In this document: positions 27,379-36,302 of the stretch, piece after piece
Numbering within the stretch: position 1 is the stretch's first letter
How the letters are laid out: each line of letters begins with the position of its first letter
Made by a program: the position numbers and the translations under genes
The notes under the pieces: generated by a model
What the model was told of the DNA's origin: nothing
The model's database searches: none
Seen by the model: the letters and a program-made list of their open reading frames with translations, nothing else
Origin: Nitrosomonas aestuarii
GTDB taxonomy: Bacteria > Pseudomonadota > Gammaproteobacteria > Burkholderiales > Nitrosomonadaceae
Direction of reading: 5' to 3'
DNA: 50,256 nt
Assembly (NCBI RefSeq): GCF_003046585.1
Contig: NZ_QAAE01000021.1
Span: forward strand, 1-50,256

Positions 27379-28437
27379 TTAATCAGATTTATCATGGTTT
27401 AAGTTTGAAGTATTTTGTTGCATTCTCCAGCGTGGTTGTGTTGTCCCCTCTTTCGGCGCTGGCCACCCTTCGCGTTGTGCACCCCGGTCTCCATCGGTTG
27501 TTTCTGTTTGATCGTGCAATAACGTTACCTGAGTGTTATAAGGCATATCGATATGAGCGCCATCTAAAGCCCGTTTGATCGCTATAATGACAGATGCACG
27601 AACTTCAGCCATATCTGACCGATGAATATTTGTCCACCATTGAATTCGGATGGTAACCCAGCTCGCAGCCAGTTCCCAGGCCAGTACGCTCGGAGCGGGA
27701 TCTTTTTCAATCTCTTCAATCTGTTCAATAGCCTTCCGTATTATCTCGCACGCTTCCTCAATATCGTCACCATAGCCAATACCAACTTCGTATTGACTAC
27801 GACGCTTATCAAAGGCTGTTTTGACCAATACCGCATTGGTATAAATATCGCTGTTTGGAATAACAACTCGCTGCCCATCGAAAGTTTTAATCAAAGTGGC
27901 ACGAGTTTCAATACGTTCAACAATACCTACAAAACCACTCGCTTCAATCTGATCGTTCACTTCGAATGGCTTGCGTAACAAAAGGAGCAGGCCTGCAAGC
28001 CAATTTTGCAAAATGTCCTTGAAAGCAAAGCCAATTGCAACGGAACTGACACCGAGCCCAGCTATCAAATCACCGGGGTTCAATGTGGGTACTACAATGG
28101 TTGCCGCAAGTAAAAAACCCAGCAAAATTACTATCCATTTTAATAAACTGCCTAGCATTTCACCAAGGTTATCTCTATCACGCCGCAATAATTGACGTTT
28201 GACAAGTCGTTTTACAAATACACCAACACCATAAAACACAAAAAACAGGATTATGCCTAAAATAATATTCGGCAATAACTCAATGCCGCTATCAATCCAG
28301 TTATCGATACGCTCAACGGATTCACCCAAGTCAGCATCAATTTGCTGGGCCACATCTGCCACATCACTTTGTTGCTCAGAATTTTCAGTCGAATTAGTTT
28401 GATCCGGCTTTTTTGCTTTTTCATTTTGATCTGTCAT
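27379..28437 (-). CDS. MscS-family mechanosensitive channel
   Basis: Protein of 352 residues from the ATG at 28437, which has GGAG upstream; an in-frame TTG at 28449 overlaps that site and is less likely. The N-terminus (about 1-45) is acidic and disordered. Membrane segments are at about 55-80 and 92-112, and the pore helix contains LIAGLGVSSVAIGFAFKDI. The beta domain (FEVNDQIEASGFVGIVERI, VVIPNSDIYTNAV) and the alpha-beta domain follow, then a polar tail with W-rich MQQN end. The canonical MscS-like length and pore suggest tension-gated osmolyte release. It is a separate locus from the smaller MscS at 23741-24568. Confidence 0.95.
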   Translation of the reverse strand: MTDQNEKAKKPDQTNSTENSEQQSDVADVAQQIDADLGESVERIDNWIDSGIELLPNIILGIILFFVFYGVGVFVKRLVKRQLLRRDRDNLGEMLGSLLKWIVILLGFLLAATIVVPTLNPGDLIAGLGVSSVAIGFAFKDILQNWLAGLLLLLRKPFEVNDQIEASGFVGIVERIETRATLIKTFDGQRVVIPNSDIYTNAVLVKTAFDKRRSQYEVGIGYGDDIEEACEIIRKAIEQIEEIEKDPAPSVLAWELAASWVTIRIQWWTNIHRSDMAEVRASVIIAIKRALDGAHIDMPYNTQVTLLHDQTETTDGDRGAQREGWPAPKEGTTQPRWRMQQNTSNLNHDKSD

Positions 28438-28845
28438 TTTATGCTCCAATTTTTAGAATGCCTTAACACATTTAAACGCATTCATTAAGATATGAAAGAA
28501 AATAAAAATAGCCAACACGGGCAACACGGGCCTAGTCTGTTAATTACAAAAAACAACAAGAGACAGTTCTAAAACTAATAATAGATTGAATCCCATTTCT
28601 GATCCCTTTTCTTTATTATAACCAGTTGCCAGTGTTTTTAATGTTGCAATCGTGCATGACTGAACAACTGACACTGGAACTTAAATTCATAAGCACAATC
28701 CTATGTTATATTCGTATGATTTATGTTTGAAAAAATGTAACAGTAAAATGGTTTAATACCACGAAAGGTTTTGGTTTATTACTCTGCAATCAAAAGTGGC
28801 GGAGGCCAGACAAACCGAACCAGGGCAAACGGGTCATTTTTGATG

Positions 28846-28851
28846 TATAAT
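28846..28851 (+). promoter_or_regulatory. infA: Candidate -10 box of the infA leader
   Basis: A perfect TATAAT lies about 20 bp before the foldable leader. The -35 match is poor (17-bp spacing gives only a weak hexamer). Confidence 0.4.
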
Positions 28852-28869
28852 AGAGCCCTTTGTAGGGTT

Positions 28870-28940
28870 CAACTGCAACAAGTGTTGTCTCAGCGTAGCA
28901 TCAACGTTTGAATTGATTGAAGCAGACTCGTTGCACGGGT
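28870..28940 (+). ncRNA. Candidate structured leader RNA upstream of infA
   Basis: Nested pairing is visible: TGCAAC (28874-28879) with GTTGCA (28930-28935) and GTCT (28887-28890) with AGAC (28924-28927). An alternative local hairpin CAACA/TGTTG (28876-28887) competes with the outer stem. A T-run follows at about 28945. The competing folds could act as an RNA thermometer, attenuator or small RNA. infA lies 350 bp downstream, partly because of a later insertion. No Rfam family assigned. Confidence 0.4.
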
Positions 28941-29095
28941 ATGTTTTTTTCACTTTCAAAAATATTCATAGATGTTGGCACAAGCCAGCAATTCCCCACA
29001 TTAATATACATCTGAGAATAGTGGTCGTTTAGTATCAATATAGATGGCACATGCGTGACGCTACCATCTATTCGATGCAAAAGATTATTATTTTA

Positions 29096-29223
29096 GGAAG
29101 CTGCTGAATAAGTCTTCTAACAAGCGATAGCAGCCGAAAGCAAACTTAAAACGCTCATTTACTGCGTACAAAACCAGATTTTAGTTTGCTCTCACTTCAC
29201 TACCTGACTTATTTAGAGCTTCG
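29096..29223. mobile_element. MITE-like IS remnant, 128 bp
   Basis: The ends are imperfect inverted repeats: GGAAGCTGCTGAATAAGTC (29096-29114) and the complement of GACTTATTTAGAGCTTCG (29206-29223). An internal palindrome pairs AGCAAACTTAAAA (29139-29151) with TTTTAGTTTGCT (29179-29190). The ends resemble those of IS5-type elements. There is no coding capacity and no clear target duplication. It lies between the leader RNA and infA. Confidence 0.65.
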
Positions 29224-29291
29224 TTATTTTTAAAACATCGTCACTGGGACAGATGTTTTCACTCGCCATTTATCAGCATGGAGGTATTATT

Positions 29292-29513
29292 ATGGCTAAA
29301 GAAGAGCTTATTGAAATGGAAGGAAAAGTAACCAATGTTTTACGTAACCAATGTTATCGTGTTGAACTGGAGAACGGCAAAGAAGTTCATGCTTATACAT
29401 CAGGCAAAATGCGGCGTTTTCGGATACGGATAGTGCTGGGTGACAAGGTTATATTAGAAATGTCTCCTTACGACCTAAGCAAAGGCCGTATCAACTATCG
29501 TATAAAAAACTAG
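29292..29513 (+). CDS. infA: Translation initiation factor IF-1
   Basis: A 73-residue OB-fold protein starting [13 protein letters not shown], with [29 protein letters not shown] and a [13 protein letters not shown] end. The ATG at 29292 has GGAGG at ideal spacing; upstream in-frame codons (from 29253) are not part of the gene. It binds the 30S A site during initiation. It stands alone, outside a ribosomal protein cluster, which fits the extra infA copy common in Betaproteobacteria. Confidence 0.96.
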   Translation: MAKEELIEMEGKVTNVLRNQCYRVELENGKEVHAYTSGKMRRFRIRIVLGDKVILEMSPYDLSKGRINYRIKN

Positions 29514-29917
29514 ACAACAGTGTGAATGTAAATCGGCACGGTTTCTTATTTGCCGGACATCACGGTTACCGCTATCTTCAAACCAATTGCGCTATTTTGC
29601 AACGTGTACTGACGGAGTATGGTTTGTCGATTACTTCAATCACGCAAATCAGCTTCCACGTTGCGGGCGTTCAAAATTCTGTGTCAACGTGCAGTTTGCC
29701 TCACAGACTTTGCTTGTTGGGCCACATCAATCGGTAACCGTCCGGCACCGTGCGTGTCGATGGACCGACCGTTTTAGCCGCATTATAAAAATTCGTAATC
29801 AATTTATAAATCCAGTACCGCGTCCAGACGCCTTGCAAAATAATATTGTCAGCTGCGACAATGTCACATTTCAGTGCATGCGTTATGCACTGCTTTCTTA
29901 ATAAAAGGCAACTTATT
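29514..29917. other. Intergenic region with a coding relic
   Basis: About 400 bp between infA and the SGNH hydrolase gene (convergent). Apart from the relic at 29666-29790 no gene is supported, and no terminator is clear. Confidence 0.5.
29666..29790 (-). pseudogene. Degenerate coding relic, related to 26868-27095
   Basis: The minus-strand frame reads GRSIDTHGAGRLPIDVAQQA then KSVRQTAR and a stop. Similarity to 26868-26937 covers about 70 bp at DNA level (GTTCAAA-TTCTGTGTCA and CGGTAACC at the ends). Family not recognised. Confidence 0.4.
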
Positions 29918-31597
29918 TCAGTTCGCAGCACAACGGGGATGGTCACACTGAAGCACCAATTTGCGCATATCCAGAATTGTGATGCGTCCGTCGCCGTCAA
30001 TGTCCCTGGGATCCAGGTCACTATAGGCATCGGTATTCAGGGCATTTCGAAGAATGTCGAGATCTTTTATATCAATCACGCCATCACCATTGAACTCACC
30101 CGCTCTGGTACCTGCAAGCACATAAGTGATCGTTAATTGCGAATAATCCACAGTCGTGTCATCGACGACGATGATATTGAATTCACCATCACGAAGCAAT
30201 CCGAGAAGATTATGGTGCGCATCAGCCCCACCAGGCCAACGGTCTCCGGCATTAAACTGGGTATGAATACGTACTGGCACTTTGGCAAGATTAATCCTGA
30301 GATTCAAAACTTCTTGCTGCGCAGGCTCACGACCCAACAGATCTTTAAAGGCTATCTGCGGCGAGTATTGTTTTCTTAAGCAAGATGATGCGCATTCATT
30401 GAGCGGATCCAGAACTGACTGGTCGTAAATAATACTGTCATTGTAGTTCTCAGCAGATCCTTTCACCCGAAGCGCAAGGGTCGCGGCGGTAACCAGCGCA
30501 CCTGGCGGGAGCGCGAAGGAATGTGTAAACCCAACTGGTCGGTTAGTATCGAAACCGCCCGAACCAGCAGTATCCAAATCAGCCGCAGGATTCTGGCCCG
30601 GGTCAGTAGCGATATGATCCAGAACACTCATCACAAAAACTGACTTGTCCGGCGAGTCAACGGCATCTCCACCCTGGAAATTATCCCTGTCACCCACAAC
30701 ATCAATCTTTTGTTGAATATGGCTTATGATTCCAGAAAACCATGCTGGCGCCATTTTATGAAAAGTAGCCAGATCTTTTGGATGAACACCATCTTCATAA
30801 TCAGAAAGACTCAACGTTGAACCGACGTCCACAAAACGCAGGTTTGCAAGTCCGTAATCTGTTATCCTTTGCTTAACGGCTTGATTAAATTTATCGATTT
30901 CTGCATTCAGATTACCCTGTCTGGTTGCCAACCATGCCGAAGGGTCAGGCTCATCATCTGGTAACTGACATGCCATAGTAAAGTTGATTACATTAATTGG
31001 TGGAATTGAAGAAACAAATAATTGCGTAGCGGGAGATTCTCTAAGGATATTTTCAATCAATCCGGTTTTTGCTTTAGTTACAGCATCAATCTTCAATAAT
31101 ACGTTAGCAAATGCCTCAAATCTTGTTCTGGGAGTTGCCTCGCAGTAGGTATAACTATTCAAAAAATCGTTTGTACCCGCCATCAAAAGAACGATATCAG
31201 GTGTATATGTCTTCCAGGGAGTAATGTCTGAGATTCTTAGCTTATCAATAGCTGTAATTGTTCGCCCCTCCTCGCTCTCATGCGCCAAATCATTACACGG
31301 ATCAGCTGTGTTTTCATCTCCCGACCCAACATAATCGATCAATAATCCTCTATCTGCAAGTAAAGCACGAAGACCTCCTTGATCTCCCCGATAACCCGGT
31401 TTTACAGCAAACCGGAGCTCGTCATTATAGCCAAGCGTCATAGAATCACCGACAGGCATAATGGTCGCACGGTCGCAATCGGCCCGCACCAACGGCGCCC
31501 ATACCAGACTGGCTAATAAACCCGCAATCAATGTAGCCTGTATTGACCAGGAGAAATTATAGACTTGCCTGTCATTCCTGAAAATATTATGTATCAT
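29918..31597 (-). CDS. Secreted SGNH/GDSL hydrolase with C-terminal dockerin-like module
   Basis: Protein of 559 residues from the ATG at 31597 (GGAG upstream). A signal peptide ends near VRADC (about 40). SGNH blocks: GDSMT (50-54, nucleophile Ser52), GTND (141-144) and D269-G-V-H272. These predict an esterase or lipase-type hydrolase acting outside the cell. A beta-rich middle (about 310-480) may bind carbohydrate. Residues 500-559 form a type I dockerin-like pair of Ca loops (NGDGVIDIKDLDIL and DIDGDGRITILDMRKL) with two nearby cysteines. It is the last of five same-strand secreted genes; the 387-bp gap upstream suggests its own promoter. Confidence 0.88.
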   Translation of the reverse strand: MIHNIFRNDRQVYNFSWSIQATLIAGLLASLVWAPLVRADCDRATIMPVGDSMTLGYNDELRFAVKPGYRGDQGGLRALLADRGLLIDYVGSGDENTADPCNDLAHESEEGRTITAIDKLRISDITPWKTYTPDIVLLMAGTNDFLNSYTYCEATPRTRFEAFANVLLKIDAVTKAKTGLIENILRESPATQLFVSSIPPINVINFTMACQLPDDEPDPSAWLATRQGNLNAEIDKFNQAVKQRITDYGLANLRFVDVGSTLSLSDYEDGVHPKDLATFHKMAPAWFSGIISHIQQKIDVVGDRDNFQGGDAVDSPDKSVFVMSVLDHIATDPGQNPAADLDTAGSGGFDTNRPVGFTHSFALPPGALVTAATLALRVKGSAENYNDSIIYDQSVLDPLNECASSCLRKQYSPQIAFKDLLGREPAQQEVLNLRINLAKVPVRIHTQFNAGDRWPGGADAHHNLLGLLRDGEFNIIVVDDTTVDYSQLTITYVLAGTRAGEFNGDGVIDIKDLDILRNALNTDAYSDLDPRDIDGDGRITILDMRKLVLQCDHPRCAAN

Positions 31598-31984
31598 GAT
31601 ATGCTCCAATTTGACTTCTATTGAAATAACAATACGCCACAAGCAATCAGGTCAAGTCTACTAATTAATGGCAGAAAAATAAGGAGGGAGTTAATCAATG
31701 ATAATAGATTTGATCTCCCCTTAAAAAATATGACCCCTTTTACGACGCTCTCGCAGTCAACGGAAACCTAATTACTCAAGGTTCAAAACGCGTTGATTCA
31801 CCCACGCATTCATCACTCAAATTCTGAACAGCATCACTCGATTAGACGACGTGACATAGCTACATAATTTAATGGATACAATCATAAAATATCTCACTTG
31901 TACCAGTATACTAGGCAACCAATAAATTATTGCCAATACACCTGCTCATTAATAGAGAAGAGATTACAGCGAGGAAATCGATGC
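31598..31984. other. Intergenic region, no supported gene
   Basis: AT-rich spacer between two dockerin-bearing genes on the minus strand, probably holding the SGNH hydrolase promoter. No hairpin terminator was seen. Confidence 0.5.
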
Positions 31985-33751
31985 TCATAATGGGCCACAT
32001 GGAGCACCTCTCGGATTGCTGAAAAGGGTAATCAGCTTGCGAGCATCTGCAATATTCACCGCGCCATCCGAATTAAAATCCAAATCCAAGTTCGGGCCAG
32101 TTTTTGCCTGACCACGAATTACGGCCAATACAATATTCAAGTCATCTAGGTCAACACAGTTATTACCGGTTATATCACCAGGAATTGACCCAATGCTCCA
32201 GCTTAGTACAAGCCTAGGTCCCTTTACAGCACCCGGAACCATAAATTTCAAACCTTCATTTGCGCCAAGTCGTAAGCCACGAAATTCGCCGTCAGTTGTA
32301 GCATCACGCATCAGTAGGCCTGCATTAGGAACATTTCTATCCGACCAACCCTGAACAAGTGATGTGATATCCCACTGAAAAATCGACCCCAACGGATTTG
32401 CATTAAAATAAATATTATTTATGGTATTACTCGCTATTACCATTGGATCGAAATCCGGCTGACTTAGATTATTCGCCCCCTCTGGATCAGGGTTGTCATT
32501 GCCACCTGCCCACGCCACACCAGACGCAGTATCAGGATCTACCGCATTCATCAGTTTACCAATTGTTTCAGTACCTTCAAATCCGGTTCCTTCAACCCAA
32601 GGCGTTCTTGGCCCTGAGTCAAGAATGCGATGAATGTCCACTGTAAAAGAGGAAAATTGTGAGCCATCAAAACTATGCAACGTTGCTTCTAATAACGCGC
32701 TTGTAAACTGAACGCGAGGAATCAAGGAATTATCGAATCGTATCAGCGCTCTCATTGCATCTGCAGCGCCAAACGGCTTACTATCTCCGCCACGCCCTGT
32801 TCCAACCATAATGAATTCTTGCATTCCATAGTTATCATTGCGTCTGATATCTAAATCTGTTCGGATATATGTATCTGTTTGTGCGTCTAAAATAATACTT
32901 ACAGGATTGGACTTAAGCTCAATATCCCATTCTGCAACATCACTTGCTAGAATACCGCCAGGCATACCGCTATCTGTTATTTCACGCACTGAAGCTTCTA
33001 TTCTTATCGTATGGATACCAGGGCCAGTATTGAACTGATCGGCGATAAAGATAGGCGACCCCTGAGACAACTGAGATAATACTTTCTGCCCATCTATGAA
33101 TAAAACAAGTTCAGCTATCTGATCCGATCCTAAGGAAAATCCAGCCTCGCCAACAATCAGAATTGGCATCACACTCTCAAATACTGATGCGGGACCAGGT
33201 TCAGGAGAAAGAGAAGTAAAAAAAATATTTGGTGGTTTAGGGCCACCTGGAACTTCAATGCCTGTTGTTAAATCAGTAGTAAACTCCCACTCGGTGCTAT
33301 CCATATCTATCGTTTTACCGACAGCATTTACAAGTGTTGCTTCTATTTTTGCTGTGTGACTCCCCGTCTCGGTAATTGTAAATCTTTTACCAACAAATCC
33401 AGAGGAACTTAAGGTTTTTTCAAGAGGAGAAAAATCATCCACCGTTAACTTTACTCTAGCTATGCCACTCGAAAACGAAATGTTTGCGCCTATAAGGATA
33501 TCAGTCTCATTTTCAATAAATGATGCCTCTTGAGGAGTTAAACTAGATATACTTATAGTCACTGGTTCAGGCTCAGGATCGACTGTCCTACACGGACATC
33601 CAGGAGGCACTGATCCGCAGGGTGGAAGAACGGGACCACCTGGGCAGGGTTTGACACCAGGTGGAATACTCACGCTATGTGCCTGAGAATAAGGAATTAC
33701 TAAAAATCCCACCAACAGCAAACAATCGATTACAAATTTCTTGATATTCAT
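31985..33751 (-). CDS. Secreted DNRLRE-domain protein with dockerin-like C-terminus
   Basis: Protein of 588 residues. The signal peptide ends near SQAHS (about 24). A Cys/Pro-rich linker follows (PGVKPCPGG to GCPCRT), then two beta-sandwich modules (about 65-165 and 175-290). A DNRLRE-type domain (about 295-515) starts VSIILDAQTDTYIR and has ALIRFDNSLIP, TVDIHRIL and WDITSLVQGW. Residues 525-588 are a dockerin-like pair (GDITGNNCVDLDDLNIV, DFNSDGAVNIADARKL) with Cys in the first loop and Cys near the C-terminus. There is no catalytic motif, so it is probably a structural or binding component. The ATG is preceded by AGGAG. It lies 104 bp downstream of the C13 peptidase gene. Confidence 0.88.
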   Translation of the reverse strand: MNIKKFVIDCLLLVGFLVIPYSQAHSVSIPPGVKPCPGGPVLPPCGSVPPGCPCRTVDPEPEPVTISISSLTPQEASFIENETDILIGANISFSSGIARVKLTVDDFSPLEKTLSSSGFVGKRFTITETGSHTAKIEATLVNAVGKTIDMDSTEWEFTTDLTTGIEVPGGPKPPNIFFTSLSPEPGPASVFESVMPILIVGEAGFSLGSDQIAELVLFIDGQKVLSQLSQGSPIFIADQFNTGPGIHTIRIEASVREITDSGMPGGILASDVAEWDIELKSNPVSIILDAQTDTYIRTDLDIRRNDNYGMQEFIMVGTGRGGDSKPFGAADAMRALIRFDNSLIPRVQFTSALLEATLHSFDGSQFSSFTVDIHRILDSGPRTPWVEGTGFEGTETIGKLMNAVDPDTASGVAWAGGNDNPDPEGANNLSQPDFDPMVIASNTINNIYFNANPLGSIFQWDITSLVQGWSDRNVPNAGLLMRDATTDGEFRGLRLGANEGLKFMVPGAVKGPRLVLSWSIGSIPGDITGNNCVDLDDLNIVLAVIRGQAKTGPNLDLDFNSDGAVNIADARKLITLFSNPRGAPCGPL

Positions 33752-33855
33752 TTTTGGTCTCCTAATGGTATTGCTGTGTGGAATAGTAATTGATCCATTT
33801 TTTCAACTGTCATAAGAATATTTACACGCTAATTACGGTAAGCATCAATCTCCCA

Positions 33856-35787
33856 TCATTGACCACACGCAGCACCCCTGTCATGGGTGAACAACGTCAC
33901 AAGTTTTCTCGCATCGGCAATATTTACGATGCCATCGGCATTAAGATCGTAAGTAAGATTATGCGGCAACGACTTTCTAATCTCGGTCAGGAGAATAGCC
34001 AGGTCAGACCGATCCACGCAAAGATCTTTGTTGAGGTCGCCCGGCAGTAAAATGGCTGCATCAAATAGCACACGTTCATAAAGCCGGTCAAAAGGACTGC
34101 CCCATCCGCCGTCAACAGCATGAATCGCGAATACATTCTGACCGTCTTGCAGATGACTGGAGAAATCAACGGTGTCAACTTTATCTGCAAATCCGTTATC
34201 TTTGTTTTCAAAAACAAGCTGACCGTTGACATAAAACTCATAGTCATCATCAGCAGATATTCGTGCAGTGCCTGCACCCGCTGACAAAACAGTCCCTGGC
34301 CGCAAATCAAGATTAAAGCTGAACCTGAAAAACGCCACATCAGATCCCTTTGTACCATCTGAAGTCGCGGCCGGATCATGCCACATAAATGAGGCATTGG
34401 TGCCCGGGACAAGATCCGTGGGATGAGCGGAGCTCGGATAAGGAGATCGAGCAAAAGGCCAGTTATCGTCAGAGAAAGCTACAGTCTCCCAGCCTGGAAA
34501 AACCACATCGTTTGACCGCCACACGCCACTGCTTTTGATGGATGCAGGCTTATTGAATAAAACAGCATCGCAGGCACCGACAATCGATTCTCCAATCTGT
34601 GGCGTCTCAGAAGCACTATCCATCGTTCTTGCATATTCATGCGCTTCTCTCATGGTCACTCTTCCATCGCCATTCATATCAGCGTTTACCGGGTTGTTAT
34701 CCGGGTCTTTACCGTAAACAGCCGAAGTCCAGTGAAATACATACTCATCGTAATTTCCTTCGGTGTCTGCGGCGTAGGATACTTCATCAAAATTCGCTGC
34801 GGTCATTACGCAAGCCGAAGTACCCGTTTCCATAGTTGCCGCCAGAATATCATCCATCATACCGCCGCTATAACATTGCTCCATGGTATAGATCGATTGT
34901 TTGGCGCGTATGTTTTTAATGAGATCGGCCAGTTCATCGTCTCTAATGGATTCTCCCCAAAGATAGAGTTTTGCATCCTGACCAGACTCCTGCCCACCAT
35001 GATTGGTGGAATAGAAGAAGAATTTTCCGGTTCCATCCATATTACCCGCGACTTGATTCAAGACATTGGCAAGATTTGCTTTTGTCGCAGCAAAATCGAT
35101 ATCATCACGACCATCATCGTCCAAATCCGCAGTCGGAAGATGCGTTCCATTTGCAAACAACACGATAATTTCTTCATCATCAAAATTGTATTTATCTTTA
35201 AGTGCTCGATATATAAAAGCAATATCATTCCAATACCGTGAATAATTATTAAAAGCATTAAATCCGCCACTCACCAAGACTGCATAATTCTTTTTAACCG
35301 GAATCGTAATAATAGGATTGGTTGCCGGCACATCCTCTACTGAAATCGCGTTCTGATCAATAATCACGAGCTGCGCCTGAGCAACTGCATTGATTGGTAT
35401 CAAACTTGACAGTTCCTGGGGAGGAGCCGTTAGAGAATTCGTCCTGATTGCTCCGGTTACGATATCGACGAATATATACTGCGCCGGATGCTCCCATCCG
35501 GCAGCAGGTTGCTCGTCGATAAAGAAGAACCATGAATCCGTAGTCACATCAACGCGCGCGCCACTAAAATCGGCAATAATTTCGTCACCCGCCTGTTTTG
35601 ACTCGGGAGCGGCAAACATGGCCCTTTCGCCTAACTCACCACTAAATATCTCATTAATAACCTTATCAGCAGCGTCATTTAAGCTGATTCCTTCGCTCCT
35701 GCTTGTGTTGGAAGAAAATACAAGCACAATAAAACAAACGAGACAGGCCACCGTGATAGCAATTGATTTCTGTTCGAACATTCTCAT
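33856..35787 (-). CDS. Secreted C13 (legumain-like) cysteine peptidase with dockerin-like C-terminus
   Basis: Protein of 643 residues with an N-terminal hydrophobic export segment (about 8-28). An N-terminal domain (about 30-135, WFFFIDEQPAAGWEHPAQYI) is shared with the small protein encoded just upstream. The peptidase domain (about 165-400) has His263 in FYSTNHGG and Cys305 in MEQCYSGG, the catalytic dyad of clan CD. An EF-like loop (NADMNGDGRVTMREA) and a beta-sandwich follow (about 430-575, SADDDYEFYVNG). Residues 583-643 are a dockerin-like pair (GDLNKDLCVDRSDLAIL, DLNADGIVNIADARKL) ending AACGQ. It probably cleaves or transpeptidates after Asn/Asp outside the cell. It is 40 bp downstream of the small homologue. 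Confidence 0.9.
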   Translation of the reverse strand: MRMFEQKSIAITVACLVCFIVLVFSSNTSRSEGISLNDAADKVINEIFSGELGERAMFAAPESKQAGDEIIADFSGARVDVTTDSWFFFIDEQPAAGWEHPAQYIFVDIVTGAIRTNSLTAPPQELSSLIPINAVAQAQLVIIDQNAISVEDVPATNPIITIPVKKNYAVLVSGGFNAFNNYSRYWNDIAFIYRALKDKYNFDDEEIIVLFANGTHLPTADLDDDGRDDIDFAATKANLANVLNQVAGNMDGTGKFFFYSTNHGGQESGQDAKLYLWGESIRDDELADLIKNIRAKQSIYTMEQCYSGGMMDDILAATMETGTSACVMTAANFDEVSYAADTEGNYDEYVFHWTSAVYGKDPDNNPVNADMNGDGRVTMREAHEYARTMDSASETPQIGESIVGACDAVLFNKPASIKSSGVWRSNDVVFPGWETVAFSDDNWPFARSPYPSSAHPTDLVPGTNASFMWHDPAATSDGTKGSDVAFFRFSFNLDLRPGTVLSAGAGTARISADDDYEFYVNGQLVFENKDNGFADKVDTVDFSSHLQDGQNVFAIHAVDGGWGSPFDRLYERVLFDAAILLPGDLNKDLCVDRSDLAILLTEIRKSLPHNLTYDLNADGIVNIADARKLVTLFTHDRGAACGQ

Positions 35788-35827
35788 AATGGAGTCTCCT
35801 GGAATTAGATATTTGTATCATTCATCT

Positions 35828-36220
35828 TTAGGGATACAGCAGAATCATATCGCCCAGCACAGTCGGCGGGGTTCGTCCTTGTTCGATTGTGTAATCTTTT
35901 GTTTCAACATCTATGAATACGTAACGACAGGCATGCTCCCAGTTGGCATTGGGCAAATCATCGACAAATATAAACCATGCCTTCTCAAATTGACCTGGCA
36001 CGCTATACGTATCCTGCCAACTCGTTACAAGTGAATTTGCATGCAACGGCTGGTTTAATATGTACACAATTTTCCCATCCAGTGCTTCCATCAGTACATG
36101 TTCTTTAAGTAACTGAAGAAGCGACTGGGGAGGGTAGTCTGTTTGCACAGCTGCACTCATTGCAAAAGAATATCTCATTGCCAGAAATATCATACAAAAT
36201 GTTAAATACATGCATCTCAT
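35828..36220 (-). CDS. Secreted stand-alone homologue of the C13 peptidase N-terminal domain
   Basis: Protein of 130 residues with a signal peptide (about 1-25, ending FAMSAA). The segment AWFIFVDDLPNANWEHACRY then VFIDVETKDYTIEQ matches SWFFFIDEQPAAGWEHPAQY and IFVDIVTGAI in the neighbouring C13 peptidase. So it is a paralogue of that N-terminal domain without a peptidase or dockerin. It sits 40 bp before the peptidase gene and is likely co-transcribed. It may act as a propeptide-like inhibitor or chaperone, or compete for the same ligand; this is inference. A truncated gene is less likely, because the signal peptide and stop are clean. Confidence 0.78.
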   Translation of the reverse strand: MRCMYLTFCMIFLAMRYSFAMSAAVQTDYPPQSLLQLLKEHVLMEALDGKIVYILNQPLHANSLVTSWQDTYSVPGQFEKAWFIFVDDLPNANWEHACRYVFIDVETKDYTIEQGRTPPTVLGDMILLYP

Positions 36221-36302
36221 GATTCACATACCTCAAGCAGCAATGGCAATCCCACGATAGCTTTATCAATCCTTCTTAAGAGACGTCGCAACTGAACATT
36301 CA

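Larger units (their letters stand above)
28438..29291. other. Long leader / intergenic region upstream of infA
   Basis: Over 800 bp with no protein gene. It holds a TATAAT at 28846-28851, the foldable segment 28870-28940, and the MITE-like insertion 29096-29223. Confidence 0.6.

Noticed and set aside
34639..35241. 200-codon plus-strand frame
   Set aside because: Antisense to the C13 peptidase gene, whose catalytic motifs are clear on the other strand.
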